Below, in pieces: positions 8,548 to 16,187 of a stretch of DNA of 37,793 nt. This stretch comes from Actinomycetota bacterium. Its GTDB lineage: Bacteria > Actinomycetota > Actinomycetes > S36-B12. The notes under the pieces are model-generated. The model searched no databases and was not told the origin of the DNA. It worked only from the letters and a program-made list of their open reading frames with translations. A program made the position numbers and the translations under genes. The DNA lies in assembly GCA_947472655.1 (NCBI GenBank), contig CANJCG010000003.1, forward strand, positions 1 to 37,793, written 5' to 3'. Numbering within the stretch: the stretch's first letter is position 1; every line of letters begins with the position of its first letter.

Positions 8548-10082
8548 CGGACACCAGCATTAATCTCTTCGAGAGCCAGCTCGAGAACCACTCGGTCATC
8601 GAAAGGCGTCATCACTCCGGCAATCTCTTGACCTAGCTCATGCCCTTTGCCAAGAACCACAACCACATCGCCAGGGCGCGCTAACCTCACTGCAGTTGTG
8701 ACTGCCAAAGCCCGATCTGCCACTTCATGAATTGATTTACTTGGCACCTTGGACGCCTCGTTTACTCCAGCCAAGATTTCCGAACGAATCAGTGCTGGAT
8801 TTTCAGAGCGGGGATTGTCATCGGTGATAATGAGTTGATCAGCAAGGCTTGCCGCTAGCTGCCCCATGAGTGGCCGTTTGGTGGCATCACGATCGCCACC
8901 GGCACCCATAACCGCGATCACCTGACCTTTTGTGAGTTCGCGCACTGCAGTGAGCACTCGCTGCACGGCATCAGGAGTGTGTGCGTAATCGACAAAACCT
9001 TCGATCCCCGCGGCACCGTTGCTGCCCTGAATTTTTTCAAGGCGCCCAGCAACATGAACAGTTTTTAGAGCCGAGACAATCTCCTGGCTTGGGATATCAA
9101 TCAAACGCAGCATGGCATAGGCCAGTACTGCATTCGCTCGGTTGAATTCACCTGGCATTTGCAATTCAACCTCTACCTGCTCCCCTAACGGGCCACTGAT
9201 TTTTGCTTTTGTGAGCGAGGTGCGTTCAATGGACCAGTCAGCTTGTTTACCCGTTGCCGTGACGGTTGAAATAGGAATGTCAGTCTCGGCAACTAACCGC
9301 TCACCCCATGCCGAGTCAATACATACAACACCTCGACTCGCAAAATCTCGGTGAAAGAGTGACCTCTTAGCCTTGAAATAATTCTCCATCGTAATGTGGT
9401 AATCGAGATGATCTTGAGAAAGATTTGTGAACCCAACTATTTCGAAATGGATTCCTCCAACTCGGTGCTCACTCATCGCATGGCTTGAAACTTCCATCAC
9501 CACATCTGAAGCACCAAGATCACACATCTGAGCAAATAATTCATGCAAAGTCGTAGCTTCGGGAGTCGTTCGCGATGAGTTTAATACGTCTGCGCCAATG
9601 CGCACACCAGTTGTGCCAATGAATGCTGTAGCTCGGCCTGAGGCTTTCAAGGCGGCTTCAATCATGGTGGCAGTCGTTGTTTTTCCGTTCGTGCCAGTCA
9701 CTCCGAGTAACCGCAATTTCTCAACTGATCTACCGTAAATGAGATTTGCAACTGCACCCATCCATTTACGGGCATCGGGAATAGCGAGCACCGGAATCTG
9801 AAGTTCCAGGGATGATTCGCTATTGATTTTTGTCCAACCAGCAGTATCCGTGAGGATTGCAACAGCGCCACGCTCTATAGCTTCAGCGACAAACTGCAGT
9901 CCATGACTCTTGTGACCAGTGATCGCCGCAAACATGTCGCCTGGATTTACGTCTCGTGAATCTAAGGAAATGCCAGTGACAACGGTCTGGCTTGATCCAG
10001 ATAACTGCGCTTCAGGTATGCCCAAACTCATCAAAGCGGAGAGTTCAACCGGTGCCAGTTCTGCGTGAGCGTGTGATGCCAT
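8544..10082 (-). CDS. murE: UDP-MurNAc-tripeptide synthetase MurE, probably meso-DAP specific
   Basis: Cytoplasmic ligase adding the third stem-peptide residue to UDP-MurNAc-L-Ala-D-Glu. The 512 residues include the P-loop GTNGKTTT at 130-137, EVSSHAMSEHRV, FTNLSQDHLDYH and MGAGGDRDATKRPLM. The residues DNPR at 422-425 (within TDDNPRSENP) are the known selectivity motif for meso-diaminopimelate; lysine-adding enzymes carry a different sequence there. From this I infer A1-gamma-type, meso-DAP peptidoglycan. The start ATG lies 3 bp after the ftsI stop, and murF overlaps its end by 4 bp. Confidence 0.95.
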   Translation of the reverse strand: MASHAHAELAPVELSALMSLGIPEAQLSGSSQTVVTGISLDSRDVNPGDMFAAITGHKSHGLQFVAEAIERGAVAILTDTAGWTKINSESSLELQIPVLAIPDARKWMGAVANLIYGRSVEKLRLLGVTGTNGKTTTATMIEAALKASGRATAFIGTTGVRIGADVLNSSRTTPEATTLHELFAQMCDLGASDVVMEVSSHAMSEHRVGGIHFEIVGFTNLSQDHLDYHITMENYFKAKRSLFHRDFASRGVVCIDSAWGERLVAETDIPISTVTATGKQADWSIERTSLTKAKISGPLGEQVEVELQMPGEFNRANAVLAYAMLRLIDIPSQEIVSALKTVHVAGRLEKIQGSNGAAGIEGFVDYAHTPDAVQRVLTAVRELTKGQVIAVMGAGGDRDATKRPLMGQLAASLADQLIITDDNPRSENPALIRSEILAGVNEASKVPSKSIHEVADRALAVTTAVRLARPGDVVVVLGKGHELGQEIAGVMTPFDDRVVLELALEEINAGVR

Positions 10083-10085
10083 CGA

Positions 10086-11873
10086 CTATCCCGCGGTAAG
10101 CAGCAGTCGTGGGGCGGTTTTGCCAGTTGGCGGAATACTGTGAGCCTGCAACGCGTATGTCATCACACGCTTGAATACAGGAGCTGCAATCTGCCCACCG
10201 AACCGACCATTACGCGGATTTACCAAACTGACCGCAACGACAAGTTGTGGATTGTCAGCTGGAGCCATTCCAATAAATGAAGCTACTACTTCGCCGTTAT
10301 AGCAGCGACAATTCGGATCAACATATTGCGCAGTTCCGGTCTTACCGCCTACGCGATAGCCAGGGATCGCAGCCTTAGGTGCAGTGCCGCCTTTACCGAC
10401 CACACCTTCCATCATGAGTCGGACTTGCTTTGCTGTTGAGGCCTTGATGACCTGCACAGCTTTAGGCGTTGGTGTTGGTGTAACTGTTCCATCGGGTGAG
10501 ATCACTGACTGCACTATGCGAGGCGGTACGCGCAATCCATCGTTGGCAATAGTTGCAAATATGCTGGCTGCTTGTAGTGACGTGACTGCCAACCCCTGTC
10601 CAAAGGCAACTGTGGGGAACGTTGTCGGTGACCAATCTTGGTAATCAGGAATTAGTCCGCGGCTTTCGCCAGGCAGACCTGAATCAGTTGATTCACCGAT
10701 TCCGAAAGCCTTGAGATAGGAATTCAATTTCTTGCTGCCAATACGTTCGGAGGCAAGAATCGTGCCCAAGTTGCTGGACTTGGCAAGAACCCCTGCAAGG
10801 GTTAAATGCCATGTTCCGTGCGCAACATCATCATGAAAAACTTTTCCGCCTCGCTTCAAAGTGCCAGGGATTGTGAAGGCGGTGCCTGCATTCGCTGCGC
10901 CTTGGTCAATAACTGCGCTCATTGTCATAACTTTGCTCGTTGAACCCGGCTCATAAACCTCAGAGACCGCACGATTACCGCGCACGGCATCTGAGGAGGA
11001 AGCTGCGGTGTTTGAATCGAAGGTCGGTGCCGTTGCCATCGCCAGAATATGTCCACTTCGCGGATCCAGAACTACAACAGTTCCGCTATCAGCGCGAGCC
11101 GATAACACCTGCCGCGCGATCTGTCGCTGAGCAACTAACTGAATGTCGCGATCGATCGTGAGCTGCACGTTTGAACCTTGTACAGAATCAGTGCTGGATA
11201 CATCACCTGTCGTGATGATTCGGTTACCTGAACCGCGCTCATAAGTTTTCGTTCCTGCTTTGCCAGCGAGCAAAGTCTGCATGCTTGATTCAATCCCACC
11301 CAGGCCCTTGCCGTCTGCGCCAACAAAACCAACCACGTTGGCTGCCAACTCTCCACCAGGATAAATACGGCGTTGAGTTTCTTCGCTGAAAATACCAGGC
11401 AACCTCAGCGCTTCGATTTCACGCCAGGTTGTTGGAGAAAGACCTTTTGCGATGTACATATACCGTCGCGTGCCCGTGAGTCGGTTAGCAAGAATTCCAG
11501 GATCAACGCCAAGAATCGGCGCAAGGGCGGCTCCGACTGCCGCTGGGTCAGTCACCAGCGTTTGATCAGCCGTGACATCACGAGCTTCTACAGTGGTAGC
11601 CATTGGCTGGCCAGTAGCGTCCAAAATACTGCCACGAATTGCTGGGATTGATAGCGTTTTGATTCGTTGATTTAAGGCCTGTGCTGCCAGATCAGACCCT
11701 TTGAAGACTTGCAAGTCAACGAGTCGCACCGCGAATAACGAAAAGGCGATCGTGGTGATGATCAGCAAGATCATCCCTCGCCTACCTCGATGACCAGTGC
11801 GCACCTGACGACGGTAGTTGCTCGGAGGTCCAGATTTGCGCTGCTGGCGCGGTGGGGCGACCAATTGCTTCAC
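10086..11873 (-). CDS. ftsI: Septal peptidoglycan transpeptidase FtsI (PBP3, class B)
   Basis: Class B penicillin-binding protein that cross-links septal peptidoglycan together with FtsW. It has 595 residues: a long basic cytoplasmic tail (1-33), one membrane helix at about 34-52, a pedestal domain, and a transpeptidase domain. The active-site motifs are visible: SxxK as S311-T-S-K314, SxN as S366-S-N368, and KTG at 511-513 (VGGKTGTAQY). It has no C-terminal PASTA repeats, unlike some actinobacterial and Gram-positive PBPs. The start is GTG (11873-11871), 5 bp after the ftsL-like stop. Confidence 0.96.
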   Translation of the reverse strand: MKQLVAPPRQQRKSGPPSNYRRQVRTGHRGRRGMILLIITTIAFSLFAVRLVDLQVFKGSDLAAQALNQRIKTLSIPAIRGSILDATGQPMATTVEARDVTADQTLVTDPAAVGAALAPILGVDPGILANRLTGTRRYMYIAKGLSPTTWREIEALRLPGIFSEETQRRIYPGGELAANVVGFVGADGKGLGGIESSMQTLLAGKAGTKTYERGSGNRIITTGDVSSTDSVQGSNVQLTIDRDIQLVAQRQIARQVLSARADSGTVVVLDPRSGHILAMATAPTFDSNTAASSSDAVRGNRAVSEVYEPGSTSKVMTMSAVIDQGAANAGTAFTIPGTLKRGGKVFHDDVAHGTWHLTLAGVLAKSSNLGTILASERIGSKKLNSYLKAFGIGESTDSGLPGESRGLIPDYQDWSPTTFPTVAFGQGLAVTSLQAASIFATIANDGLRVPPRIVQSVISPDGTVTPTPTPKAVQVIKASTAKQVRLMMEGVVGKGGTAPKAAIPGYRVGGKTGTAQYVDPNCRCYNGEVVASFIGMAPADNPQLVVAVSLVNPRNGRFGGQIAAPVFKRVMTYALQAHSIPPTGKTAPRLLLTAG

Positions 11874-11878
11874 GATCG

Positions 11879-12580
11879 CTACCGAACCGGAACAGCTACG
11901 AGACCTGCGTCACCCGAGCCGACGTTGCCAACCTGGATGGGCACTTCTTGCCAGAGTGAATCCTCACTCTTTTTTGCGCCTTTCGCCTTGGCCGCTGCTG
12001 CATCCGTTTTGGCTGGATCGTAATTAGGTCCTGGAACAGCTCGCTCACCAAGCGCACCGTTGTCTACTGCTTCACTAGCCGTCGCGTTTGCCGCAAGATT
12101 CAGTGGCACTCCGTCGCCAACGGCTGCCCGAGGCTTTCCAAGAACTGTGCCGTCAGGAACGCGCAAAAAAACTGGATTCTGGCTTGCCACCATGCCTAGA
12201 TCGTGCGCCATGTTCGCTAAGGATTCTGGTGCCGCTGCATTAGCTACTTGCTCACTCAAAACTGCTTCTTGTTCGCTCAAAGTGTTGAGCTGTGATTTCA
12301 ACGAACTCATCGCGAATGAGCCTTGTGCAAGTTGGGTGTTGATCACGAGCATCGCGCCAAGCCCAACGACAAGCAGAACACCAACGACGATCGCGAATGT
12401 TCCGCGACTTGCCTTAACCGGACGAAGAGGGGAAACCAATCTAAGATTTGGACGATCTTCATTTCGAGCAACCGCACCGCGAGTTGCATACTCAGTTACT
12501 TCTGCAGCAAGTGCTGTTGCGCCAGCCACCGCGCCGTGGAATGCGCGGCCAGCAAATTCACGTGGGGTCTGCCGACTCAT
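11879..12580 (-). CDS. ftsL: FtsL-like divisome membrane protein
   Basis: A 233-residue protein between rsmH and ftsI, the position of FtsL in actinobacterial dcw clusters. A cytoplasmic N-terminus of about 59 residues is followed by one membrane helix (about 60-82, FAIVVGVLLVVGLGAMLVI). Next comes a short coiled-coil-like stretch (about 90-115, SLKSQLNTLSEQEAVLSEQVANA) and a 'NMAHDLGMVASQNPVFLRVPDG' segment typical of the family. A low-complexity Ala/Lys-rich extension then follows up to the C-terminus, making it longer than classical FtsL. Sequence conservation in this family is low, so the assignment rests on topology, coiled coil and position. ATGA overlap with rsmH upstream suggests coupled translation. 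Confidence 0.85.
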   Translation of the reverse strand: MSRQTPREFAGRAFHGAVAGATALAAEVTEYATRGAVARNEDRPNLRLVSPLRPVKASRGTFAIVVGVLLVVGLGAMLVINTQLAQGSFAMSSLKSQLNTLSEQEAVLSEQVANAAAPESLANMAHDLGMVASQNPVFLRVPDGTVLGKPRAAVGDGVPLNLAANATASEAVDNGALGERAVPGPNYDPAKTDAAAAKAKGAKKSEDSLWQEVPIQVGNVGSGDAGLVAVPVR

Positions 12581-13518
12581 GCTGCCACCCGCTCAAGTGC
12601 ACGAACTCGAACTGATGCAGAGCGCGGATTCTCATCCAACTCTTGTTCGGTTGGGGTTTCGGCTCCACGAGTCAGAAGTCGCAGTTTTGGTTGGTGCTCG
12701 GCTGGGATCACAGGCATGCCATGGGGCACCTTTGCTGTGGTCTGCTCCGTAAAAACCTGCTTTACGAAGCGGTCTTCGAGTGACTGGTACGACATCACAA
12801 CGAGTCGACCGTCAACCGCTAGTGCTTGGATCGCAGCAGGGATAGCTGAACGCAGGGAATCGAGTTCACCGTTGACTTCAATACGAAGCGCTTGGAAGGT
12901 GCGCTTTGCCGGGTTGCCACCAGTACGTCGAGTAGCTGCCGGAATGGCTTCGCGCACGAGTTCAACAAGACGAGCAGAATTCGTGAAGGGTGCATCTTCG
13001 CGGGCAGCCACAATGCGTCGAGCAATTCGCATTGCGAACTTTTCATCGCCGTATTCGCGGAGCACATCGGCTAGTTGTCCTGCACCATACGTATTAACAA
13101 CATCTGCTGCCGTGATTCCGCGTGATTGATCCATCCGCATGTCAAGGGGCGCATCTTGCGAATAAGAAAACCCGCGATCGCGCAGATCAAGTTGCATAGA
13201 GGAAACTCCGAGGTCGAACAAGATACCTTGGACGGAAGAAAACCCAAGCTCTGCAAGGACTTCTGGCAATTCGTCATAAACAGCGTGCACGAGATTTGCC
13301 CGATCACCGAATGGCGCTAATCGCTGACGCGACTTCTCAAGAGCATCTGTATCGCGATCGAGTCCGATGAGGCGAAGTCCTGGGAATTCAGTGAGTGCGT
13401 ACTCAGCGTGACCACCTAGACCAAGAGTCGCATCAACTAAAATTGCATCGGGTGTGCTGATCGCTGGTGCGAGAAGTGCGAATACGCGCTCGCGCATGAC
13501 TGGGATATGGATGCTCAT
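12577..13518 (-). CDS. rsmH: 16S rRNA (cytosine-1402-N4)-methyltransferase RsmH (MraW)
   Basis: SAM-dependent enzyme that methylates N4 of C1402 in 16S rRNA and is nearly always encoded in dcw clusters. The 313 residues start with HIPVMRERVFALLAP and contain the SAM-binding segment ILVDATLGLGGHAEYAL. LFDLGVSSMQLDLRDRGFSYSQDAPLDMRMD and the C-terminal VMSYQSLEDRFVKQVF are strong family signatures. Its ATG overlaps the stop of the 50-codon gene upstream (ATGA), and its stop overlaps the ftsL-like start. Confidence 0.97.
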   Translation of the reverse strand: MSIHIPVMRERVFALLAPAISTPDAILVDATLGLGGHAEYALTEFPGLRLIGLDRDTDALEKSRQRLAPFGDRANLVHAVYDELPEVLAELGFSSVQGILFDLGVSSMQLDLRDRGFSYSQDAPLDMRMDQSRGITAADVVNTYGAGQLADVLREYGDEKFAMRIARRIVAAREDAPFTNSARLVELVREAIPAATRRTGGNPAKRTFQALRIEVNGELDSLRSAIPAAIQALAVDGRLVVMSYQSLEDRFVKQVFTEQTTAKVPHGMPVIPAEHQPKLRLLTRGAETPTEQELDENPRSASVRVRALERVAA

Positions 13519-13667
13519 GAACTCAAGCCATCAACAATCGCAGAGATCGCTGCCAACGTTAGTGCGGTGAAACTTCCGGCCACGATAAGGAGTCCAAACG
13601 CGCGAGCACCGTGACGAGCGGCATGGCTGTCAACCATGTCCGTCAGGGTGTTCGTTGGCGTTGTCAT
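13515..13667 (-). CDS. Small single-span membrane protein in the dcw operon (50 aa)
   Basis: A short gene of 50 residues between the mraZ leader region and rsmH. ATG at 13667-13665 is preceded by a strong AAAGGAAG ribosome site, and the TGA stop overlaps the rsmH start as ATGA, the same junction used throughout this operon. The protein has a polar N-terminus (MTTPTNTLTDMVDSHAARHG) and one predicted membrane helix at about 24-45 (FGLLIVAGSFTALTLAAISAIV). No catalytic motif is present and I do not recognise a named family. Coupling to rsmH and ftsL suggests a divisome-associated or leader role, which is inference. Confidence 0.8.
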   Translation of the reverse strand: MTTPTNTLTDMVDSHAARHGARAFGLLIVAGSFTALTLAAISAIVDGLSS

Positions 13668-13699
13668 GACTTCCTTTCGTGTGGTGCACGGTTCGCGGT

Positions 13700-13800
13700 C
13701 AAAGAAGGTGTTGTACGCATTCGGGTGATCAGGTCCCCGCCCGTCCCTTGCTTCTCCAGGCTCCGGGGAAGTGAGTCAGGAACAGTTCAGCAACGGGAGG
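13700..13800 (-). ncRNA. Candidate mraW RNA motif in the mraZ-rsmH spacer
   Basis: The transcribed spacer between mraZ and the small gene (13668-13816) holds no open frame of note. On the minus strand it holds a hairpin whose base is TCCCCG (13769-13764) paired with CGGGGA (13739-13734), enclosing a purine-rich, partly paired segment that includes AGAAGCAAGGGACGGG. A structured 'mraW RNA' is a known computationally defined actinobacterial element in the leader of rsmH (mraW). Position and the G-rich core fit that family. I could not score it against a covariance model, and the outer limits are approximate. Confidence 0.55.
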
Positions 13801-13816
13801 AGGCCTCACCACTCGA

Positions 13817-14248
13817 TTACAAAATTCCGGGAACAACCTCCTCGCTGATGTCCGAGTAGGCGTCTTCTTGGCTAGCCAGGTAGCTCTCCCATGCGGAGGC
13901 ATCCCAGATTTCTACGGTGGTGCCATTACCGACCACCACAACATCTCGATCAAGTCCGGCATATTCACGAAGGGCGGCGGGGAGCGTCACTCGACCCTGC
14001 TTATCTGGCACTTCGTCAAAAGCTCCGGAGAAAAGCACACGCAGATAGGCGCGGACTTTGGCATCAGAGCGAGAAGCTTCATTGAGGCGATCAGCGTGAT
14101 CAGCGAATTCAGCAGCTGGCCAGACCACTATCGAGCGATCTTGGCCCTTGGCCATCACTAAACCAGCCGCGAATCCCTCACGGAACTTTGCTGGTAGGAC
14201 AAGCCGACCTTTGTCATCAATACGGGGGGCATGCGTACCTAGAAACAT
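13817..14248 (-). CDS. mraZ: Transcriptional regulator MraZ
   Basis: DNA-binding protein that represses or tunes the dcw operon by binding direct repeats before its own gene. The 143-residue protein consists of two SpoVT-AbrB-like halves, each with the family DxxxR motif: D11-D-K-G-R15 (IDDKGRLVLPAKFREG) and DKQGRVTLPAALREYAGL in the second half. It is the first gene of the operon. ATG at 14248 follows a good GGGGAGG site. Four in-phase repeats in its promoter are the expected autoregulatory operator. Confidence 0.96.
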   Translation of the reverse strand: MFLGTHAPRIDDKGRLVLPAKFREGFAAGLVMAKGQDRSIVVWPAAEFADHADRLNEASRSDAKVRAYLRVLFSGAFDEVPDKQGRVTLPAALREYAGLDRDVVVVGNGTTVEIWDASAWESYLASQEDAYSDISEEVVPGIL

Positions 14249-14314
14249 CGCTCGACCTCCCCTAATCCAGATGAATCACTTCCGACCCATCAACCGCACT
14301 GGCCTCTTCTTTAA

Positions 14315-14350
14315 CTCCAGCAGACGCCACTCTACTCCACTTTCCTCCAC
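14315..14350 (-). promoter_or_regulatory. MraZ-box repeats (dcw operon operator)
   Basis: On the minus strand GTGGAG (14350-14345), GTGGAG (14340-14335), GTGGCG (14330-14325) and CTGGAG (14320-14315) occur at exact 10-bp intervals. MraZ operators are known to be TGG-type direct repeats with about one helical turn of spacing before mraZ. The array lies between and just after the -35 and -10 hexamers, fitting repression by occlusion. A further TGGAG (14391-14387) lies upstream, out of this register. Confidence 0.8.
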
Positions 14351-14356
14351 CGTCAA
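14329..14356 (-). promoter_or_regulatory. dcw operon promoter before mraZ
   Basis: The minus strand has TTGACG (14356-14351), a 16-bp spacer and TAGAGT (14334-14329), a good match to a housekeeping sigma promoter. Transcription would start near 14322, about 75 nt before the mraZ ATG. Two MraZ-box repeats fill the spacer. Confidence 0.65.
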
Positions 14357-14458
14357 CCATTTAACCCGGGCAATTTGGGAAATCACTCCACTCAATTCCT
14401 TGCCTCGTCGCCCCACGATCTGGCCTAGAGTGCTGACACCAACAAAAAGAGGCCTTCG

Positions 14459-15703
14459 ATGAAAAAAGCACTACTCGCTCTAGGGGCAGTAGCACTGAGT
14501 GCGGTGCTACTCGCGGTCGCCCTTATCGGGGCAAATCAACACACGGCGGATGAAGCTCAGGCAGCGGTCGCGCCCTTTTATGAGACCCCAGCAAACCTGC
14601 CTTCGACCCCTGGCACCCTGATTCGAACCGAGCCTCTTGGCGTTGTGGTGCCAGGTGCGATGACCTACCGAATGCTCTATTCCTCACAGCGACCTGACGG
14701 ATCTATTGCCGTGTCGAGCGGGATGCTGTTTGTGCCCACAGCTCCAGCCCCAGCCGGCGGCCGGCCAATCGTTGCGTGGGCTCACGGCACAATCGGTCAA
14801 GGCGACTCCTGTGCGCCATCGCGCCCAGGAAATTCCCTCAATGACACAGCGAACTGGCTGAATCAAATGATCTCGTTGGGCTGGGTTGTTACTGCCACCG
14901 ATTACACCGGGCTGGGAACTGCGGGCCCGAACCTGTATCTGGTTGCCAAAGCTGAAGTCAGTGACGTAGTGAACTCTGTGCGAGCAGCTCGTCAACTTCC
15001 AGGCATCAAAGCGAGCAACCGTTATGTGGTGTGGGGTCACTCTCAAGGTGGCCATAGCTCTCTGTGGTCTGGTCACCTTGCACCGAAACTCGCACCAGAA
15101 CTGAAACTTCTTGGCGTTGCTGCCGCAGCACCTGCCGCAAATCTCAACTTGATTGTGGGCGCGCAGTGGAGCGGCCTCATCGGTTGGGGAATCGGACCAG
15201 AGGTTGCTGACTCTTGGCCACTTGTGAATCCCGCATTAAAGTTGCAGGGTGTGGTTTCAGAAGCAGGAATAAACAACGTTGATTCCATTGCGCAAGAGTG
15301 CTTGAGCAGCAAGAAGTTACTTGTGCAACTCCTTGTTCGAAAGGCTTTGGGACAAAGCTTCTTCGAAGTGAATCCAACCAGTAATCCACTGTGGAAGGCC
15401 ATGGGCGAACGGGAAACACCGCCACCATTGCCTGCTTCCATGCCTGCCTTTGTTGGCCAAAGCACTGCAGATGAAGTTGTGCTTGCCTGGCCAAATGCGG
15501 TCCTGCAAAACCAATGGTGCAAAGCTGGTTCAACCATCAGCACACTTTGGGTTGGTGAAGTGTCACACCAATTGACAGCAGAGACCATCGGTCCAGATGT
15601 AGTGCGGTGGATTAATGATCGATTCGCCGGACGTCCAGCACTACGAACCTGTGATCTTGCGCCGCCAGTGAGTCCGCCGGTGAACTCACCTGCGGGAAGT
15701 TAA
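14459..15703 (+). CDS. Secreted lipase-like alpha/beta hydrolase
   Basis: A 414-residue exported hydrolase resembling the secretory lipase (LIP) family. An N-terminal signal peptide or anchor is clear (about 1-35: MKKALLAL, a hydrophobic core, then DEAQA). The nucleophile elbow GHSQGGH places the catalytic serine at 195. The oxyanion region may be VAWAHGTIG (about 105-113). Likely acid and base are the Asp in STADEVV (about 341) and the His in EVSHQL (about 374). Substrate cannot be told from sequence; esters or lipids are the family norm. It diverges from mraZ, has an AGAGG ribosome site, and ends 3 bp from the convergent DUF3040 gene. TAGAGT at 14426-14431 is a possible -10. Confidence 0.85.
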   Translation: MKKALLALGAVALSAVLLAVALIGANQHTADEAQAAVAPFYETPANLPSTPGTLIRTEPLGVVVPGAMTYRMLYSSQRPDGSIAVSSGMLFVPTAPAPAGGRPIVAWAHGTIGQGDSCAPSRPGNSLNDTANWLNQMISLGWVVTATDYTGLGTAGPNLYLVAKAEVSDVVNSVRAARQLPGIKASNRYVVWGHSQGGHSSLWSGHLAPKLAPELKLLGVAAAAPAANLNLIVGAQWSGLIGWGIGPEVADSWPLVNPALKLQGVVSEAGINNVDSIAQECLSSKKLLVQLLVRKALGQSFFEVNPTSNPLWKAMGERETPPPLPASMPAFVGQSTADEVVLAWPNAVLQNQWCKAGSTISTLWVGEVSHQLTAETIGPDVVRWINDRFAGRPALRTCDLAPPVSPPVNSPAGS

Positions 15704-15706
15704 CTG

Positions 15707-16093
15707 CTACTCGTCTCCTTGGCGCTTGCGCCAGCGATCTTCGACACGATCCATGAATGAGGTCTTCGGCGCATTGGGTTTAGGTGAACTGCCCGCATTT
15801 CCAGCATTGGGATCAACGACTACAGCTGGAGTCTTAAAAGCGGAATACACCAGCACCGCACCGATCAACATCACTGCAAAACCAACGATGCCAACGAGGG
15901 TCGCTTGTAGAGCCATCGCCGTAACGAGCAAAGCAATACCACCGAAAGCAACCAAGACACCTAAAGCCGCTTTGCCCCGTGATGCGCGAGCTAGGGATGC
16001 TGAGCGCAGACTGGTAGCGAACTTTGGATCCTCGGCATAGAGCGCGCGCTCCATTTGCTCGAGCAGGCGCTGTTCGTGCTCTGACAACGGCAT
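15707..16093 (-). CDS. DUF3040 family membrane protein
   Basis: A 128-residue protein that starts MPLSEHEQRLLEQMERALYAEDPKFATSLR, the hallmark of the actinobacterial DUF3040 family. Two membrane helices follow at about 42-62 and 66-86, then a proline/asparagine-rich linker and a charged C-terminus (DRVEDRWRKRQGDE). Function is unknown in the family. Members are commonly found close to the dcw cluster of Actinomycetota, which matches the position here. ATG at 16093 has a GGGGAG site 8 nt upstream. TAAACT at 16134-16129 on the minus strand could be its -10. Confidence 0.9.
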   Translation of the reverse strand: MPLSEHEQRLLEQMERALYAEDPKFATSLRSASLARASRGKAALGVLVAFGGIALLVTAMALQATLVGIVGFAVMLIGAVLVYSAFKTPAVVVDPNAGNAGSSPKPNAPKTSFMDRVEDRWRKRQGDE

Positions 16094-16187
16094 CTGAACG
16101 ACTCCCCTTCTTCGCTAGGTAGGTACAAGTTTAGGCGCAATTCCTTAAATTCGATACCTCAGCCTCATTATGACTAATTTTTCGTCG

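Noticed and set aside
12060..12752. 230-codon open frame on the plus strand across ftsL and rsmH
   Set aside because: Antisense to two dcw genes, with composition typical of a shadow frame.
15073..15588. 171-codon open frame on the minus strand inside the lipase gene
   Set aside because: Antisense shadow of a conserved hydrolase; cysteine- and serine-rich translation without family features.
15720..15733. TGGCGC-TT-GCGCCA palindrome as a bidirectional terminator for the lipase and DUF3040 genes
   Set aside because: The loop is too short, it lies inside the DUF3040 coding region, and no T-run follows on either strand.
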